Translations under genes and position numbers: made by a program | Notes under the pieces: generated by a model | Database searches by the model: none | Told to the model about the DNA's origin: nothing | The model's input: the letters and a program-made list of their open reading frames with translations, nothing else | NCBI RefSeq assembly: GCF_905220365.1 | Contig: NC_061139.1 | Location: 10,067,001 to 10,131,000 of the forward strand | From: Vanessa cardui | Taxonomy: Eukaryota > Arthropoda > Insecta > Lepidoptera > Nymphalidae | Reading direction: 5' to 3' | DNA: 64,000 nucleotides | Shown here: positions 33,256 to 44,337 of the stretch, in pieces | Position numbering within the stretch: position 1 is the first letter of the stretch | Layout of the letters: each line of letters opens with the position of its first letter

Positions 33256-33775
33256 TAGGACCTCCGACTCTCCTAGAGTCGAGATGGCCCAGTGGTTAGA
33301 ACGCGTGCATCTTATCCGATGATTGCGGTTTCAAATCCAGGCAAGCACCACTATATGTGCTTAATTTGTGTTTATAATTCATCTCGTGCCCGGCGGTGAA
33401 GGAAAACATCGTGAGGAAACCTGCATGTGACAAATTTCATAGAAATTCTGCCACATGTGTATTCCATCAACCCACATTGGAACAGCGTGGTGGAATATGT
33501 TCCAAACCTTGTCAAAGGGAGAGGAGGCCTTTAGCCTAGCAGTGGGAATTTACAGGCTGTTGTTGTAGGACCTCCGTGGTAGAGTAGGGTGTACATCGGT
33601 TTTCATGAGTCCGCCACTCCGATGTCCCGGGTTCGATTCGAAGCCGAGTCGATGTAGGAAACGTTAATTAATTTTCTATGTTGTCTTGGTAGTGTTTATG
33701 GTACCGTCGTTACTTTTAATTTTCCATTATATAAGTGCTTTAGCTACTTACATTGGGATCAACCCCAATTTTTTA
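33256..33775 (+). mobile_element. tRNA-derived SINE S4 split by SINE S1
   Basis: The S4 body resumes at 33566 (TAGGACCTCCGTGGTAGAG, box B GGTTCGATTC) and runs to GCTACTTACATTGGGATC. The first bases TAGGACCTCCG also lie before the inserted S1 at 33256-33266. One pol III SINE has therefore inserted at the 5' end of another. Confidence 0.85.
33267..33565 (+). mobile_element. tRNA-derived SINE (S1) inside S4
   Basis: The copy starts near AGAGTCGAGATGGCCCAG and ends GGCTGTTGTTG. A perfect 11-bp duplication TAGGACCTCCG is at 33256-33266 and 33566-33576. Fifteen additional bases (ACTCTCCTAGAGTCGAG area) precede the usual start. Box B is mutated to GGTTTCAAATC. Confidence 0.9.
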
Positions 33776-34103
33776 ATCGTTCGCCAATTACTCACCTTTA
33801 TTCCATTTATCTGCGATCCGCATGTTTTTATCTTCTAGTCGTATTATCTTCAGACGTATTTTCATTTTCATTTACCTTAATGACCTAACATTCCGATGAC
33901 CTCACGCCGTTCCAATTAACGTCAGCTTCTGTTCCAAGCCTATCGATCTTCCATAAGGACATAGTTTCTCAGAGATCTGAGGTGCTAAAATTCGTAGCAG
34001 ACAGATGAAATGACACTAACAGTTACATATGTCCAGATATGGTCATACTTTTGAATATGTTTATGTAAGATTTCGTAAGTTTATAATTTATTAGGTGAAC
34101 CTG
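33776..34103. other. Unannotated DNA
   Basis: No recognised repeat or gene. Confidence 0.4.
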
Positions 34104-34285
34104 TGGCTTTGCCTTCGTGAAATTTATATAAAACACAAACTTCCAACCCCAATTTACCCCCTCAGGAATGAAGTTTCATAAAACACGATCTTACCGGATG
34201 TTTAAACCCTATAAGGAATCTACCTGCCATTATTTCTGAGATTTCTTGATTAATCAGTGATTGGTTTTTCGCTTATACATATGCA
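34104..34285 (+). repeat. Dispersed repeat R6
   Basis: TGCCTTCGTGAAATTTATAT, AAAACACAAACTTCCAACCC, CCTACCTGCC-type segments and TTTCTGAGATTTCTTGATTA parallel the stretch at 38537-38722. A non-coding family of unknown class. Confidence 0.55.
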
Positions 34286-34939
34286 TATATAGATTTAGTT
34301 CACGGTGAAGGTTAGACGTAAAGGAATTTCTATATAGTGATGGGTTTTGTTGCCCTTCCAGAGTTTGCCAACGTTTCCTTCATAAATTTTTGAATTGCCC
34401 GTTTTCAGGGGAAGAGAAAATGACGTAGAGTACCCAAAACCTAGTATTACTCCTTTCCTTTATTCACAAGCGAATGAAGCAACTGGAAAACTTTACGTAT
34501 ATAATCTTTAATCCAGTTCATGCCTTATTTTAGGACATGTTCTCTTAGCCTCTAGTTATATTTGTTATATTGAAATAATTTGTTTTAAATGCGGACGAAG
34601 CCGAAGGCGATTGCAATAACAGGAACAAAATTTAATCATCCAGATTTAAATGTAACGAAACACCATTAGCACAATCACCTCAAAAGTCGGATGTCTGCGC
34701 ATCCCCTAATGAGTTCTGAACGCTCGAGGCAATGCCAAGATCTTATACAATTAGGTAGGAAGCTCTCATACACTTCCTTCATCAGCATAAACTAGCAAAT
34801 AAGTATTTACATGCGGAATAGTTCGCTGACGTGAATTTTCAATGACATAATGTTTCGTAAATTATTTGAGAGAAAATTTTGTTTGATAGTTTTATTATTA
34901 TTAGCTTTTCACTGCAATATGACACGAGTAGTCGTCAGG
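34286..34939. other. Unannotated DNA
   Basis: No recognised family apart from a short GCGGACGAAGCCGAAGGCG patch near 34592, reminiscent of a Helitron 3' tip. Confidence 0.4.
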
Positions 34940-35070
34940 AGTTATATAAAAGAAGTCTCGTTTGGAATACAAGCTTCATACCTAGTCTTTAATTCGATTC
35001 AGTGGTATGCTAGTGACAGTATAACACACACACAGTCAGAGTTACTTTTGTATATTGATATATCGATTAA
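34940..35070 (-). mobile_element. Degenerate Helitron-like H3 copy
   Basis: AAGCTTCATACCTAGTCTTT, GATTCAGTGGTATG and CAGTCAGAGTTACTTTTGTA follow the H3 order on the minus strand. This explains the 74-codon frame at 34850-35074, whose start looks like a hydrophobic signal peptide by chance. Confidence 0.5.
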
Positions 35071-35084
35071 TTAGTAATAGCATG

Positions 35085-35245
35085 TATTTCCATCTGTTGG
35101 GCAAGGACAGGTGAATACAAAAGTAGCAGATTGTTTGCAGATTTCGTCACGATGTCTTCCATCAACGCCGGGAATGTGATGAGTTATAAGCACAAACGCA
35201 AAAAAAAAACAGTGATGCTTGGATGGTTTTAAGACATACATACCA
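35085..35245 (-). mobile_element. Old S1 SINE fragment
   Basis: TCACGATGTCTTCCATCAAC, GCCGGGAATGTGATGAG and AGTGATGCTTGGATGG retain S1 order. An A run interrupts it at about 35200. Confidence 0.5.
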
Positions 35246-36567
35246 TGTGACACACATGCTACCATATCATTAAGGCTTTTATTAGTTTCACCTTGAATTT
35301 CGGAATTAAAACTAAAGGGTAAATATTTAGTTAAGTGTAATAGCATTATAAAAAAATATATATTCGTCATAAACTCTCAAAACTTTGGAAAAATCGCATA
35401 TAATATGTTAATCTAAGGTATATGTTTATTCCTAAATTGATTGGAAAAGGCTATACGTAACGAAATACTTTATGAATGACTTTAGTCTAACAAATATAGA
35501 CCAATATATAGCACCAAGTTCTTTAAGTCAGCGGTTTTGACATTATTCATGAAGAGATCTCCAGCATAGCTATAGTATGACGCCCTAGTTGTGACTGCTG
35601 AGGGCTCTCACCCGCTCCTCACCACGCGAGGCCTGATACGGACTTCTTACAACGCTAGGAGTCAGCTCATATTAAAAAAAAACCTTAGTTAAGAGACGAA
35701 AAGCATCTTCGGAGTTGTTTTTATTTAATTAGTTCTTTTATGAGCATGTTTTTGTTACAGGTCTAAGTGAATATCTTTATTTGAAATATATGCGTCATAT
35801 TTGATCATTGATTGTCACGATATACAAAAATTTACCTCCTAACCTAATTAGGGTATCTGATGGTATATTATTGATACACATCATGGATCTACCTCACGGT
35901 AGGTAGGTGGTACATAAACACCTCGGACTTAAGAACCGGCAAATGAATAATGTCTAATTTTACAATTATTGTATTCGTAAAATAACAAGAAATATTTGTC
36001 GTTATTTTAAGGAGGATTCTCACCGTTTACAATCAACTAAAAACCATTAATTTTGTAATATCCTGTAACACACAGAAACTCTTTAACGATTATTTTAAAT
36101 TTTACAATATTTTTGAACGTTTTCTGCGATCGTCGTAAAATCTACATTGTACCAAGAGTTACTAACTCTGTGTAATCTGGTTATATAATTAGAAGTTAAT
36201 GCATGTACCTTAATTTGAAAAAAACCTCATCATCAAAATAACATATAATGTATTAGATTAATGTTGTACTGTTTTGTCGAATATTAACAGCGTACATATC
36301 GAATAATCTTGGTAAAAGATAGCTAACAAATTGGATAAGACCTATTTAGCCAATACTAAATACTTTCACGAAACGTTTTATATTGTTAAAGCCTATAATA
36401 AAATGATGTAGCGCGACTTGTGTTTCATACATACAAAGTTCAATTAACTAGTCTAACGACTACAGACGGCGCCGTGTATTCGATGATTGGACTTTCGAGT
36501 ATTTTCATCTGACCGTTTGGAATCATATTCCATATATAATATCTGAGAGTTCTTTGTTCATTTCAAA
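35246..36567. other. Mostly unannotated AT-rich DNA
   Basis: A GC-richer patch at 35578-35665 (ACTGCTGAGGGCTCTCACCC) may be a retrotransposon scrap. No gene is evident. Confidence 0.4.
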
Positions 36568-36815
36568 TTAGCGACCCGCCCGGGCTTCTAAAAATTCTAC
36601 AGAATTTGTTTATTTACGTCATCACATTAGAAACTTCTAAAATTATCAATGTCTGTTAACTATTTTGTTCATGTATTACATACAAAAACCTTCCTCTCGA
36701 AACACACTATCTATTTAAAAATAAAACCGCATCCAAATCCGTTGCGTAGTTTTAAAGATTTAAGCGTACAAAGGGATATAGGGACAAAGAAAGCTACATT
36801 GTTTTTATTACATAA
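36568..36815 (-). mobile_element. Helitron-like H1 copy
   Basis: TTAGCGACCCGCCCGGGCTTC at the left is the decayed 3' tip (CTAG changed to CTAA on the element strand). AAAACCGCATCCAAATCCG and TTAAAGATTTAAGCGTAC follow. The 111-codon frame at 36649 begins in this repeat. Confidence 0.7.
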
Positions 36816-37660
36816 GTCTTACAAGAACTACCCTCTTCTCAGGCAGGACCGAGCGGAATCACATATATACGGCACAACGCTTAGTGACGGGTTTAATGTT
36901 CGGTTGACTGTCGGTCGAGTAGGTTCGAGTCTGTTTGTATCGGTCGCGGTATTTACTGTTCTTGCATACGTACATACTAATTAACCGTCTATGTATTGAA
37001 ATATTATTGTAACCGATTAAAGTTATGTAGTGATGGTAATTGTGTTCAATTATAAATAAATAAAGATCTGTAAAGTATAGGTTGGTCATTCGTGTTATTT
37101 TTTTTTTATTTAATTAATCATAGGGTTTGTTAGAATAGTATTATGAAGTGATTTCGAATTCGTTATGAAAAAATCCCATTCGTGTCATTCTCACAATCAT
37201 AATATATTTATTTAGCCTTGGAAATTAAAAGCTGATATGAAATATCGATTTTATAGTAACCTCAAGTGCATCTGTTTGTTTTACATAGACGACCTTCCCT
37301 TCGAATAAATATCTTTGAATACGAAATTAAGACGTATACACAACGCTACAATTTAAATGACTAAATTACTAGTAAAGATGCAACCGATCAGAAATGACTT
37401 AGTATCTCATTAGAGAAATAAATTTGAAATGTTTTCCAATATATTATACGTTAATTATATTTTGATGCATTTCTTCTCAGGATATGACACAGAAAGCAGG
37501 TGGAGCGATTGGAACATCCACAAATCCCAGAGAATATAAGTTACCATTTTCAGATATTAATTATTATTACAGTATGGAACGAAGAAGCATCACTTATTTC
37601 CTTTGTATTCGATTTTGTTGCTTAACTATAAGGTACCGAGCGCTCCATCTTCCATTTTGT
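36816..37660. other. Unannotated DNA
   Basis: The patch at 36840-36980 is less AT-rich (GACGGGTTTAATGTTCGG), of unknown origin. No coding or repeat call. Confidence 0.4.
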
Positions 37661-37673
37661 TTATGGTTTAAAC

Positions 37674-37978
37674 AACAACAACAACAACGACAGCCTGTAA
37701 ATTCCCACTGCTAGGCTAAAGGCCTCCTCTCCTTTTGAGGAGAAGGTTTGAAACATATTGCGCCACGCTGTTCCAATGCGGGTTGGTAGAATGCACATGT
37801 GGCAGTATTTCTATGAAATTTGTCACATGCAGGTTTCCTCACGATGTTTTCCTTCACCGCTGAGCACGAGATGAATTTTAAAGACAAATTAAGCACATGA
37901 AACAGCGGTGCTTGCCTGGGTTTGAACCCCTCATCGAGATGCATGCGTTCTAACCACTGGGCCATCTCGACTCTATGC
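37674..37978 (-). mobile_element. tRNA-derived SINE (S1), TTG-tail subfamily
   Basis: A full-length minus copy with a perfect 13-bp duplication, TTATGGTTTAAAC, at 37661-37673 and 37979-37991. The tail is (CAA)n with one change at the left. A short deletion in the head removes part of the CAATCATCGGTTAAG segment after box B. Confidence 0.93.
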
Positions 37979-37991
37979 TTATGGTTTAAAC

Positions 37992-38536
37992 GTTATAATT
38001 AATTCATTAAAATCTACATCACATATCACTCCAATAAACAATTGTTTTAAACAGTGAGTTTCAACTTTGTACTCACAGAGGAGCTCTACAAAAGTCGAAA
38101 TCTGTGAGTTAAAAGAGAAATGAGAACGCTGTATACGTCGAGGCCTACGTTTTAATTCAGAGGCTGACCCATAAGATTACAGTACATTTGATATTTTACT
38201 TGCAAAGCAGCGAGACGGACTACAAACGGCTATTTTATACAATATTCCACTCCACATAAAAGGAATTGTAAGCGAAATACAGAAAAAACGTCGCTGTAAA
38301 TCCAGACAATAGACTTTTAAATGAAGATCGAGTTAAATGAAGTTAGAGGAGAATTTTAAAATTTTTTACTTTATAAGTTAACTGACTGGTGAGTTTTAAG
38401 CCCAGTTTTATACTTGCGGCTCTAGGCCGTGCTGAAACGAACTTAACTTCATTGCTTTTTAAAAAATTACATTTATTTTTTTCGTTAATTTTTAATAGGC
38501 ACGGAAAATCAACTATTCCTAGCTAAACCTTCTTTA
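37992..38536. other. Unannotated DNA
   Basis: No recognised repeat or gene. Confidence 0.4.
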
Positions 38537-38722
38537 GCCGCGTAAAGTTTATAAAACACAAACTTTCAAACCCTGTTTTAACCCCTTAGGGGTAGAGGTT
38601 TGTAAAATACGGAAATGTTATCAGAAATCTTATCGGATGTGTACACTCTATAAAGAACCTACCTGCCAAATTTGTATGTGTAGTTTCTGAGACTTCGTGG
38701 TTAAACAGTGAGGTATTTCGCT
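38537..38722 (+). repeat. Dispersed repeat R6
   Basis: GCCGCGTAAAGTTTATAAAA, CACAAACTTTCAAACCC, ACCTACCTGCCAAATTTG and TTTCTGAGACTTCGTGG match the copy at 34104-34285. It directly abuts the F-type fragment at 38728. Confidence 0.6.
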
Positions 38723-38727
38723 TTTCA

Positions 38728-38900
38728 ACCGACTTCCAAAAGGAGGAGGTTATCAATTCGTCTGTATTTTTTTTTTTTTTTATGTTTGTTACCTCATAAC
38801 TTTTCACTGGGTGGACCGATTTTGATAATTTTTTTTTTGTTTGAAAGGTAGTGCTTCCCGTGGGGTTCCATTTTTTTTTTCCGACGATGGTATCCATGTG
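38728..38900 (+). mobile_element. F-type repeat, left-end fragment
   Basis: ACCGACTTCCAAAAGGAGGA, a long T tract, ACTGGGTGGACCGATTTTGA and GTGCTTCCCGTGGGG match the left part of the repeat at 22749. It breaks off in a T run. Confidence 0.65.
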
Positions 38901-39219
38901 AAAACGACATAAGTCTTAAATTTGCATTATGTATATGCGCGACAAATAGGTGAATAACTCAAAATCACGTTAACCAATGTTGATGATTCTTTTTTTATTA
39001 TAAAATATATACTTCAAGGGTAATTTGGTGAAAGTTTGGTAAGGTTCTGAGCACAGAATCCATGACAAAGTAACGGAACGGAAGGGAACGGAACAATTCT
39101 GAGGAGCACGTTAGCGATACTCGGTCGAATCTTTTATTTATAGGTTATTTGGATATTTGAGTCACCTTCCGTAATGTGGTTATGTTTATGTAATTATCAT
39201 AGTCGAATATTATAATCAA
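38901..39219. other. Unannotated DNA
   Basis: Nothing recognised except a short (GGAACGGAA) direct repeat near 39070. Confidence 0.4.
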
Positions 39220-39471
39220 CTAGCTACCCACCCCGGCTTCGCACGGGTGCAATACTGATACTAAATATACTACAGAATTTGTTTATATACGACATCACAT
39301 CGCAAACTTCTAAAATTATTAGTGTTTCTTTACTATATTGTTCATGTATTATATACACAAACCTTCCCCTTGAATCACACTGTCTTTTAAAAAAAACCGC
39401 ATCAAAATCCGTTGCGTAGATTTAAAGATATAGGGACAAAGAAAGCGACTTTGTTTTATACTACGTAGTGA
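39220..39471 (-). mobile_element. Helitron-like H1, complete 252-bp copy
   Basis: On the minus strand it starts TCACTACGTAGTATAAAACA at 39471 and ends GCCGGGGTGGGTAGCTAG at 39220, with A before and T after. The 3' end carries the short GC-rich inverted motif (CCCGTGCGAAGCCGGGG) expected before a Helitron CTRR terminus. It serves as the reference copy for the family. Confidence 0.88.
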
Positions 39472-39847
39472 TGGAACTCCTATACGGCTCGCAGTTAGGG
39501 TGCGATATGGGGCAGAATTTCTTACTATCTTTAATCAAATTTTGTGTATATGATGTGATGTCATATGATGTACGAAATATAGTTGGTCTTTTTCAAAGTT
39601 TTTTTGCTGAGTTCGATTACAGCTCTTTCGAGGGATCCTTGTAGTTTACGCCGCGTGACGTATTAAATCCGCATTTTTGAAAGTCTATTTTTGCTTTATT
39701 CGCAAGTTTCCTTTGAAATTGTCCTCGAAGTAGTTTCTAACTCATATAAACGGAAATCTTAATCTAACCATATTAAAAAAAATTAGTTAGTCAACATCAG
39801 CTTCACTTAAAATCAAAAAAATAAATAAAATTTTAACAAAAAGAAAA
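39472..39847. other. Unannotated DNA
   Basis: No recognised repeat or gene. Confidence 0.4.
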
Positions 39848-40036
39848 ACCGACTTCAAACAAAACACTATTTTAAAACAAATGAATATGCACGAAAAAGT
39901 AATAAAAATAATTGCGTATTCAACACATTTTTTAGAGTCTTCCTGAGTTAAATGAAATGAAAAATATTAGACTACTTAAAAGTCGATTAACGATTATATC
40001 ATGTAGTTATAATTATTGTTATATTTGGAGTCGGTG
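39848..40036. repeat. Short F-type element with inverted ends
   Basis: It begins ACCGACTTCAAACAAAAC and ends TTGGAGTCGGTGT, giving a short inverted terminus like the long element at 22749. The interior instead matches 16629-16772. The 110-codon frame at 39957 starts within it. Confidence 0.6.
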
Positions 40037-40483
40037 TCAGCCATGTGAAGAATATAACTCACGTTTTCATTTATTGAATGTTTCTATTAATTATTTAGCG
40101 ATGTTGAAACTCTACTGTCAAAAGAAGCACGTAAGGCCTAATCATACACCTGATTTTTTCCATGCATTTATTTGTTTTGGTAAAGCCAGTTCAAATATAG
40201 CATATTTATACTTAGTATTTTATTTAGTACCCATTATTTTGCTAATTAATTATATTTATAAATATTTTAGGCCGCCTTTATGGATTTAAAGAAAAGCCTA
40301 TAGTGTATTTTGACATTCCATACATTTTAATTCGTCCAAATCACATTTATTGCATTTGACCCGTAGAGAGTGGTTCTTCCTGACTGGTATAAAGGTCAGT
40401 CTGTACGGGACTCGGGGATTCCTTGCTTACCTGGGCTTTCTTACCCGTAGGCGAAGCTACCAGTAAGCAAGAGCCCACCTGGG
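40037..40483. other. Unannotated DNA
   Basis: Contains CTTGCTTAC paired with GTAAGCAAG around 40421-40471; otherwise nothing recognised. Confidence 0.4.
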
Positions 40484-40693
40484 CTCAGTGCGTGATCACA
40501 ATTGTATTCGTTTTCTATTACACTACACTAAGTCTAGTAGAATACCTATCCTACTAGACTTAGAGGCTGTCGAAATCACCCATATTTCACACATGTTTTT
40601 GTTTGTCCCTTGTGTAAAATATGTGCAAAATCAAAAAAAAAAATGTTGGCCCTTTTAAGTAGAAAACAAATACAAATGTGATCACGCACTGAG
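40484..40693. mobile_element. Foldback-type element with nested hairpin
   Basis: Outer inverted repeats of 34 bp with two mismatches lie at 40484-40517 and 40660-40693, beginning CTCAGTGCGTGATCACAA. A perfect 13-bp hairpin sits inside at 40528-40563. No flanking duplication was found, so the element boundary and class are uncertain. The minus frame at 40587-40796 crosses it and is not a gene. Confidence 0.65.
40528..40563. repeat. Perfect 13-bp inverted repeat
   Basis: CTAAGTCTAGTAG and CTACTAGACTTAG around the loop AATACCTATC. Confidence 0.93.
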
Positions 40694-41668
40694 AGGCGGA
40701 TACGGGACGCGCAGATGAAATCTGAAATCTTGATGATGGAAATCGTTTTACATTTATTATAGGAAATAGCAAGACATTTATCAGAGCTATCCGCATAGTT
40801 GAATCAGGCGCAAGCGAGATGTGTCACCTAACAAGATAGAAAACGAGCTAAGTTTGACAAACTTGTGAACAGTAACGATTGAGGCTACCAAGTTCGTCCG
40901 TTACGTAAAAGTTATCAAATAGTTGGCAACATTTATTTAAAGATACATTTCACACGCATATGCTGTCACTGATCTTGTGTTGCCATACTATATTTTGATA
41001 TGTACCATTAAAAAAATATTATCAAATATTTTTCTACAGGAAAATTATCTTGACAGTTCTTCTTAGTAGAAGTTTTTATATTTAAAAATAATCTAATAAT
41101 CTGAAGACCATTATTAAAAATCTTATATAACTTTCGTTTTATTTTATGAAGATAAAAAACTTTAAGACGCTTACTAATTTCATTTCTGAGTTTTAATCTG
41201 TTTGGAAGCTTAAATCAATGACGAAAGAAAGGCACAAATTGATATTCAACTAAACACTCACTAAAGAATAAATAAAGAGAAATATATGCAATCTTTTAAA
41301 AAGCATTATGCGACCAATTTAAATATTACGTCATAGTTAAATGAAGGTTTTTTAATCCACTCTCATGAGCATACATGATGAGTGACGTCTCTATTTGGCA
41401 ACCTTAACTGGAGCTCGTATTGTTTACTGTATTTTGTTGAAGACAACTGGAGCAATTGCTCCGGGCTACAGTAGGTCAAGGCATCTGAATCATTCCGCAT
41501 ATTGCCAGCTGAATAGATGAAAATGTATACTAAACTTAAGTAAGTATCACTAATCTTTGATACGCCGCCCGCGTTATGTATTGTGTTTTAACGTATCATT
41601 TTAATTACTTATACATCATACTTATACTCTGATCTTAAAAACCTTTAATTAAAAATTATTTATCTATA
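40694..41668. other. Unannotated AT-rich DNA
   Basis: About 1 kb with no recognised repeat or gene. Confidence 0.4.
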
Positions 41669-41943
41669 TCTATACCTATAATAAAATTGGAGTGTCTGTT
41701 TGTAATATTGAAATAGACATTTTTTACTCAATGTGTATGTATACACGATACATATACCAAAATAACATTTATTACAATTTTTTGTCTGTCTGTCTGTTTG
41801 TTCCGACTAATCTCTAAAACAGCTGAGCCGATTTTGACTGGACTAACACTGGTAGATAACTGATAAACTAAGGAGTAACTTAGGCTACAATAATATATTT
41901 TTTTGTTAAATTCAAACGCGTACAAGGTCGCGGGCACAGCTAG
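41669..41943 (+). mobile_element. Helitron-like H2, complete 275-bp copy
   Basis: It starts TCTATACCTATAATAAAATT after A and ends GTCGCGGGCACAGCTAG before T. Interior CCAAAATAACATTTATTAC, CTGAGCCGATTTTGACTGG and AACTTAGGCTACAATAAT are diagnostic. The minus frame at 41728-42009 is an artefact of it. Confidence 0.88.
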
Positions 41944-42222
41944 TTTACTATAAAATTTAACCCTGCATAATCTTAATCGTAATAATGTATATGAACAAAA
42001 GTCTTTCATTAAGCGTATGCATTAAACCTTATTAAATTAAGCGTGAACGTTTCATAAAACTCAACGATTACAATGAAACCATTCAGCTACGGTTCGCCGC
42101 AATGCTACGACATGTAGCAAATTGCTACGGAAACTCCGCAACTGCCTTTGATATAAGACATAGGCCTAGAGATAATTGCCATAGTATATAATGTATATTA
42201 TTATTAAATATGTGATGAAAAA

Positions 42223-42475
42223 ACCGCTATGGCTCAGTGGTTAGAATATGTGAATCTTATCCGAATATTACAAATTCAATATTCAATTTGTGTATATTAT
42301 GTGACGAAAAACAAGTAAGGAATTCTAAAATGTCGTGAATGAGAAACATCGTGAATAAGTGCAGAATGAAAATCTGCCACATATTCATAAACCAACCCAC
42401 ATATTTACAACGAGATGGAATAAGCTCCAAAACATATATCCAAAGGACAGGAGACCTTAGCCCAGCTGTTTCTAT
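42223..42475 (+). mobile_element. Old S1 SINE copy
   Basis: CTATGGCTCAGTGGTTAGAA keeps box A; box B has decayed. AACCAACCCACATATTTACA and GACCTTAGCCCAGCTG keep the order. Among the oldest recognisable copies. Confidence 0.65.
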
Positions 42476-42945
42476 ACTTTTATTTTAAGCTTATCAATTT
42501 ATATGACATTACACGTTTTGCATGCAAATCATTGCAAACGGCTCCAGTACACGTATGGAATAATAAGAAAGTGGTTCCCATCTGCCAATAATAAAGTTAA
42601 ACCAAAATTTTATTAAACGAAAAACAACATCACATTTTTGTAAAAGGCATTTTTATAGCTCATTTATACTAAATAACTATCATAGAAACTTTAAAAACCG
42701 CTTCACAATAATGAAGCCTTAAAAACATGTGAAAAGTGATCCCGTCTCATTCATTCGTCTCTCGTTGGAAGAGGACGGACAAACTGCAGAAATGCGAAAT
42801 GCAACAGCGAGTCGGATCCTGCGTAATTGCGCAACTGACGCCAGTATATTGTAAAATCAATGGAGCCCGAAATATATGTAAACATTTTTAATATATTTGC
42901 TACTGTATTTTATTTTATTCTTTCATAACGATGAGATAGCAAATA
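42476..42945. other. Unannotated DNA
   Basis: A less AT-rich patch at 42735-42860 has no recognised identity. Confidence 0.4.
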
Positions 42946-43196
42946 GAGCTGAGATGGCTCAGTGGTTAGAACGCGTGCATCTTAACCGATGATTGCGGGT
43001 TCAAACCCAGGCAAGAAGCACCGAATATTCATGTGCTTAATTTGTGTTTATAATTCATCTCGTGCTCGGCGGTGAAGGAAAATATCATAAGGAAACCTGC
43101 ATGTGTCTATGAAATTTATAGTAATACTGCCACATGTGTATTCCACCAACCCGCATTGGAACAGCGTGGTGAAATTTTTCAAACCTTCTTGAGATA
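42946..43196 (+). mobile_element. tRNA-derived SINE (S1), 3'-shortened
   Basis: The tRNA head is intact (TGGCTCAGTGGTTAG, GGTTCAAACCC) and the body runs to AGCGTGGTGAAATTTTTCAA. The normal GAGGAGGCC 3' region and tail are missing. A possible 7-bp TGAGATA lies on both sides. Loss of the 3' end rather than the 5' end points to later deletion. Confidence 0.8.
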
Positions 43197-43368
43197 ATAT
43201 CAAAACTGTCAGGTCTTATGTTGTAGTTCAGTTTTCAAGTGACGTAAGATCCAAGCAATAATAATTGAATGTTCGGGTCGCTCACCGATTAATTTATATT
43301 ATTTATATACAATGTATGTGTAGTTAACATGCGCAGATATATTTCAATGACTCAATCGTAGCTACTAA

Positions 43369-43635
43369 TCTATACATATAATAAAATTGGAGTGTCTGTC
43401 TGTAATATTAAAATAGCCCTATTTTACTCAATGCATATGTGTGTACACACGGTATATATACCAAAATAACATTTTTACAATTTGTCTATTTGTTCCAGCT
43501 AATCTCTTCAACGGCTGGACCGATTTCGACGGGACTTTCACTGGCAGGTAACTAATATAATAAGGAGTACACTTAGGCTACAATATATATTTTTTTGTTA
43601 ATTTCAAATGCGTACAAGATCCCGGGCACAGCTAT
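43369..43635 (+). mobile_element. Helitron-like H2 copy
   Basis: TCTATACATATAATAAAATT follows A at the start. CCAAAATAACATTTTTACAA, CGATTTCGACGGGACTTTCA and ATCCCGGGCACAGCTATG are at the end, where CTAG has changed to CTAT. Confidence 0.82.
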
Positions 43636-44123
43636 GTGTAAACATATAAAAGAAAATTGATTTGGTCTAGCGAAATTTTCTCTTCGACTGAGCAATCGAA
43701 AGAATGTATGTCTTTGATGAAACGAAAATGTTAAAAAGAAACTCGTTCCTAAAGCATACTTGGAACATTCCGCATTCGCCCGACTATGTTTTCAAGAGCA
43801 AGCTACATTCAAACAGAAAAAAAGGTTCTTTTCACGAGATGCATCGTAATCTCGTAACAAGGGCGCGTTTAGTTGAAGTTCTGATATTTTATTTAACGCA
43901 TTTCGTTAAACTTAAAACGTTAATACGAAAAAATATCTTCGAACTGCAAAGAAATAAAAAATTCAGAAAAATCGTAAATAATTAATAGCGCTCTTCATGT
44001 AAAAACGATTCGAATTTTCCCGAACTACATCAATAGTCATAATTTGTAGTTTACAGAGAATGTGGGTAAGGCTTATTATAGCGATGTTGCCATTGAGAAA
44101 ATTACCGTTAATTTTAGCACCAG
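43636..44123. other. Unannotated DNA with one 93-codon frame
   Basis: The plus frame at 43704-43985 is basic (many Lys, Asn, Arg), resembles no family I know and has no splice or promoter context. It is the only long frame in apparently unique DNA and is left uncalled. Confidence 0.35.
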
Positions 44124-44311
44124 ATGCGGGCTTACAGTATTATATGTAGACTACACTACAGACAGGTGATTTCAATGACATTAAAATATTAACTGTATTT
44201 TTAAATAACTATCTAGAAGAGAGTGCTAGAACCAGATGAAAACGTAATTATAATTGTATAGATAGCGGCGGCATTCATACTAAGAAACACTTAAGTATTG
44301 CAAGCCCGCAT
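44124..44311. repeat. Possible small inverted-repeat element
   Basis: ATGCGGGCTTACAGTATT at 44124-44141 faces AGTATTGCAAGCCCGCAT at 44294-44311; the two arms agree at about 15 of 18 positions. No target duplication is apparent. Confidence 0.35.
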
Positions 44312-44337
44312 TGCATATATTACGTATAGGCAAGTAT

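Noticed and set aside
34850..35074. 74-codon frame with a signal-peptide-like start
   Set aside because: Its downstream half is a decayed Helitron-like H3 copy; the hydrophobic start is likely chance.
36649..36984. 111-codon frame
   Set aside because: Its first half is the Helitron-like H1 repeat.
36840..37080. Possible LTR or promoter-like region
   Set aside because: No paired LTR, primer-binding site or polypurine tract was found.
39957..40289. 110-codon frame
   Set aside because: It begins inside an F-type repeat and has no domain.
43704..43985. Open frame of 93 codons in apparently unique DNA
   Set aside because: Composition is what AT-rich DNA gives (Lys, Asn rich); no domain, splice context or conservation evidence. 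Left uncalled rather than declared absent.
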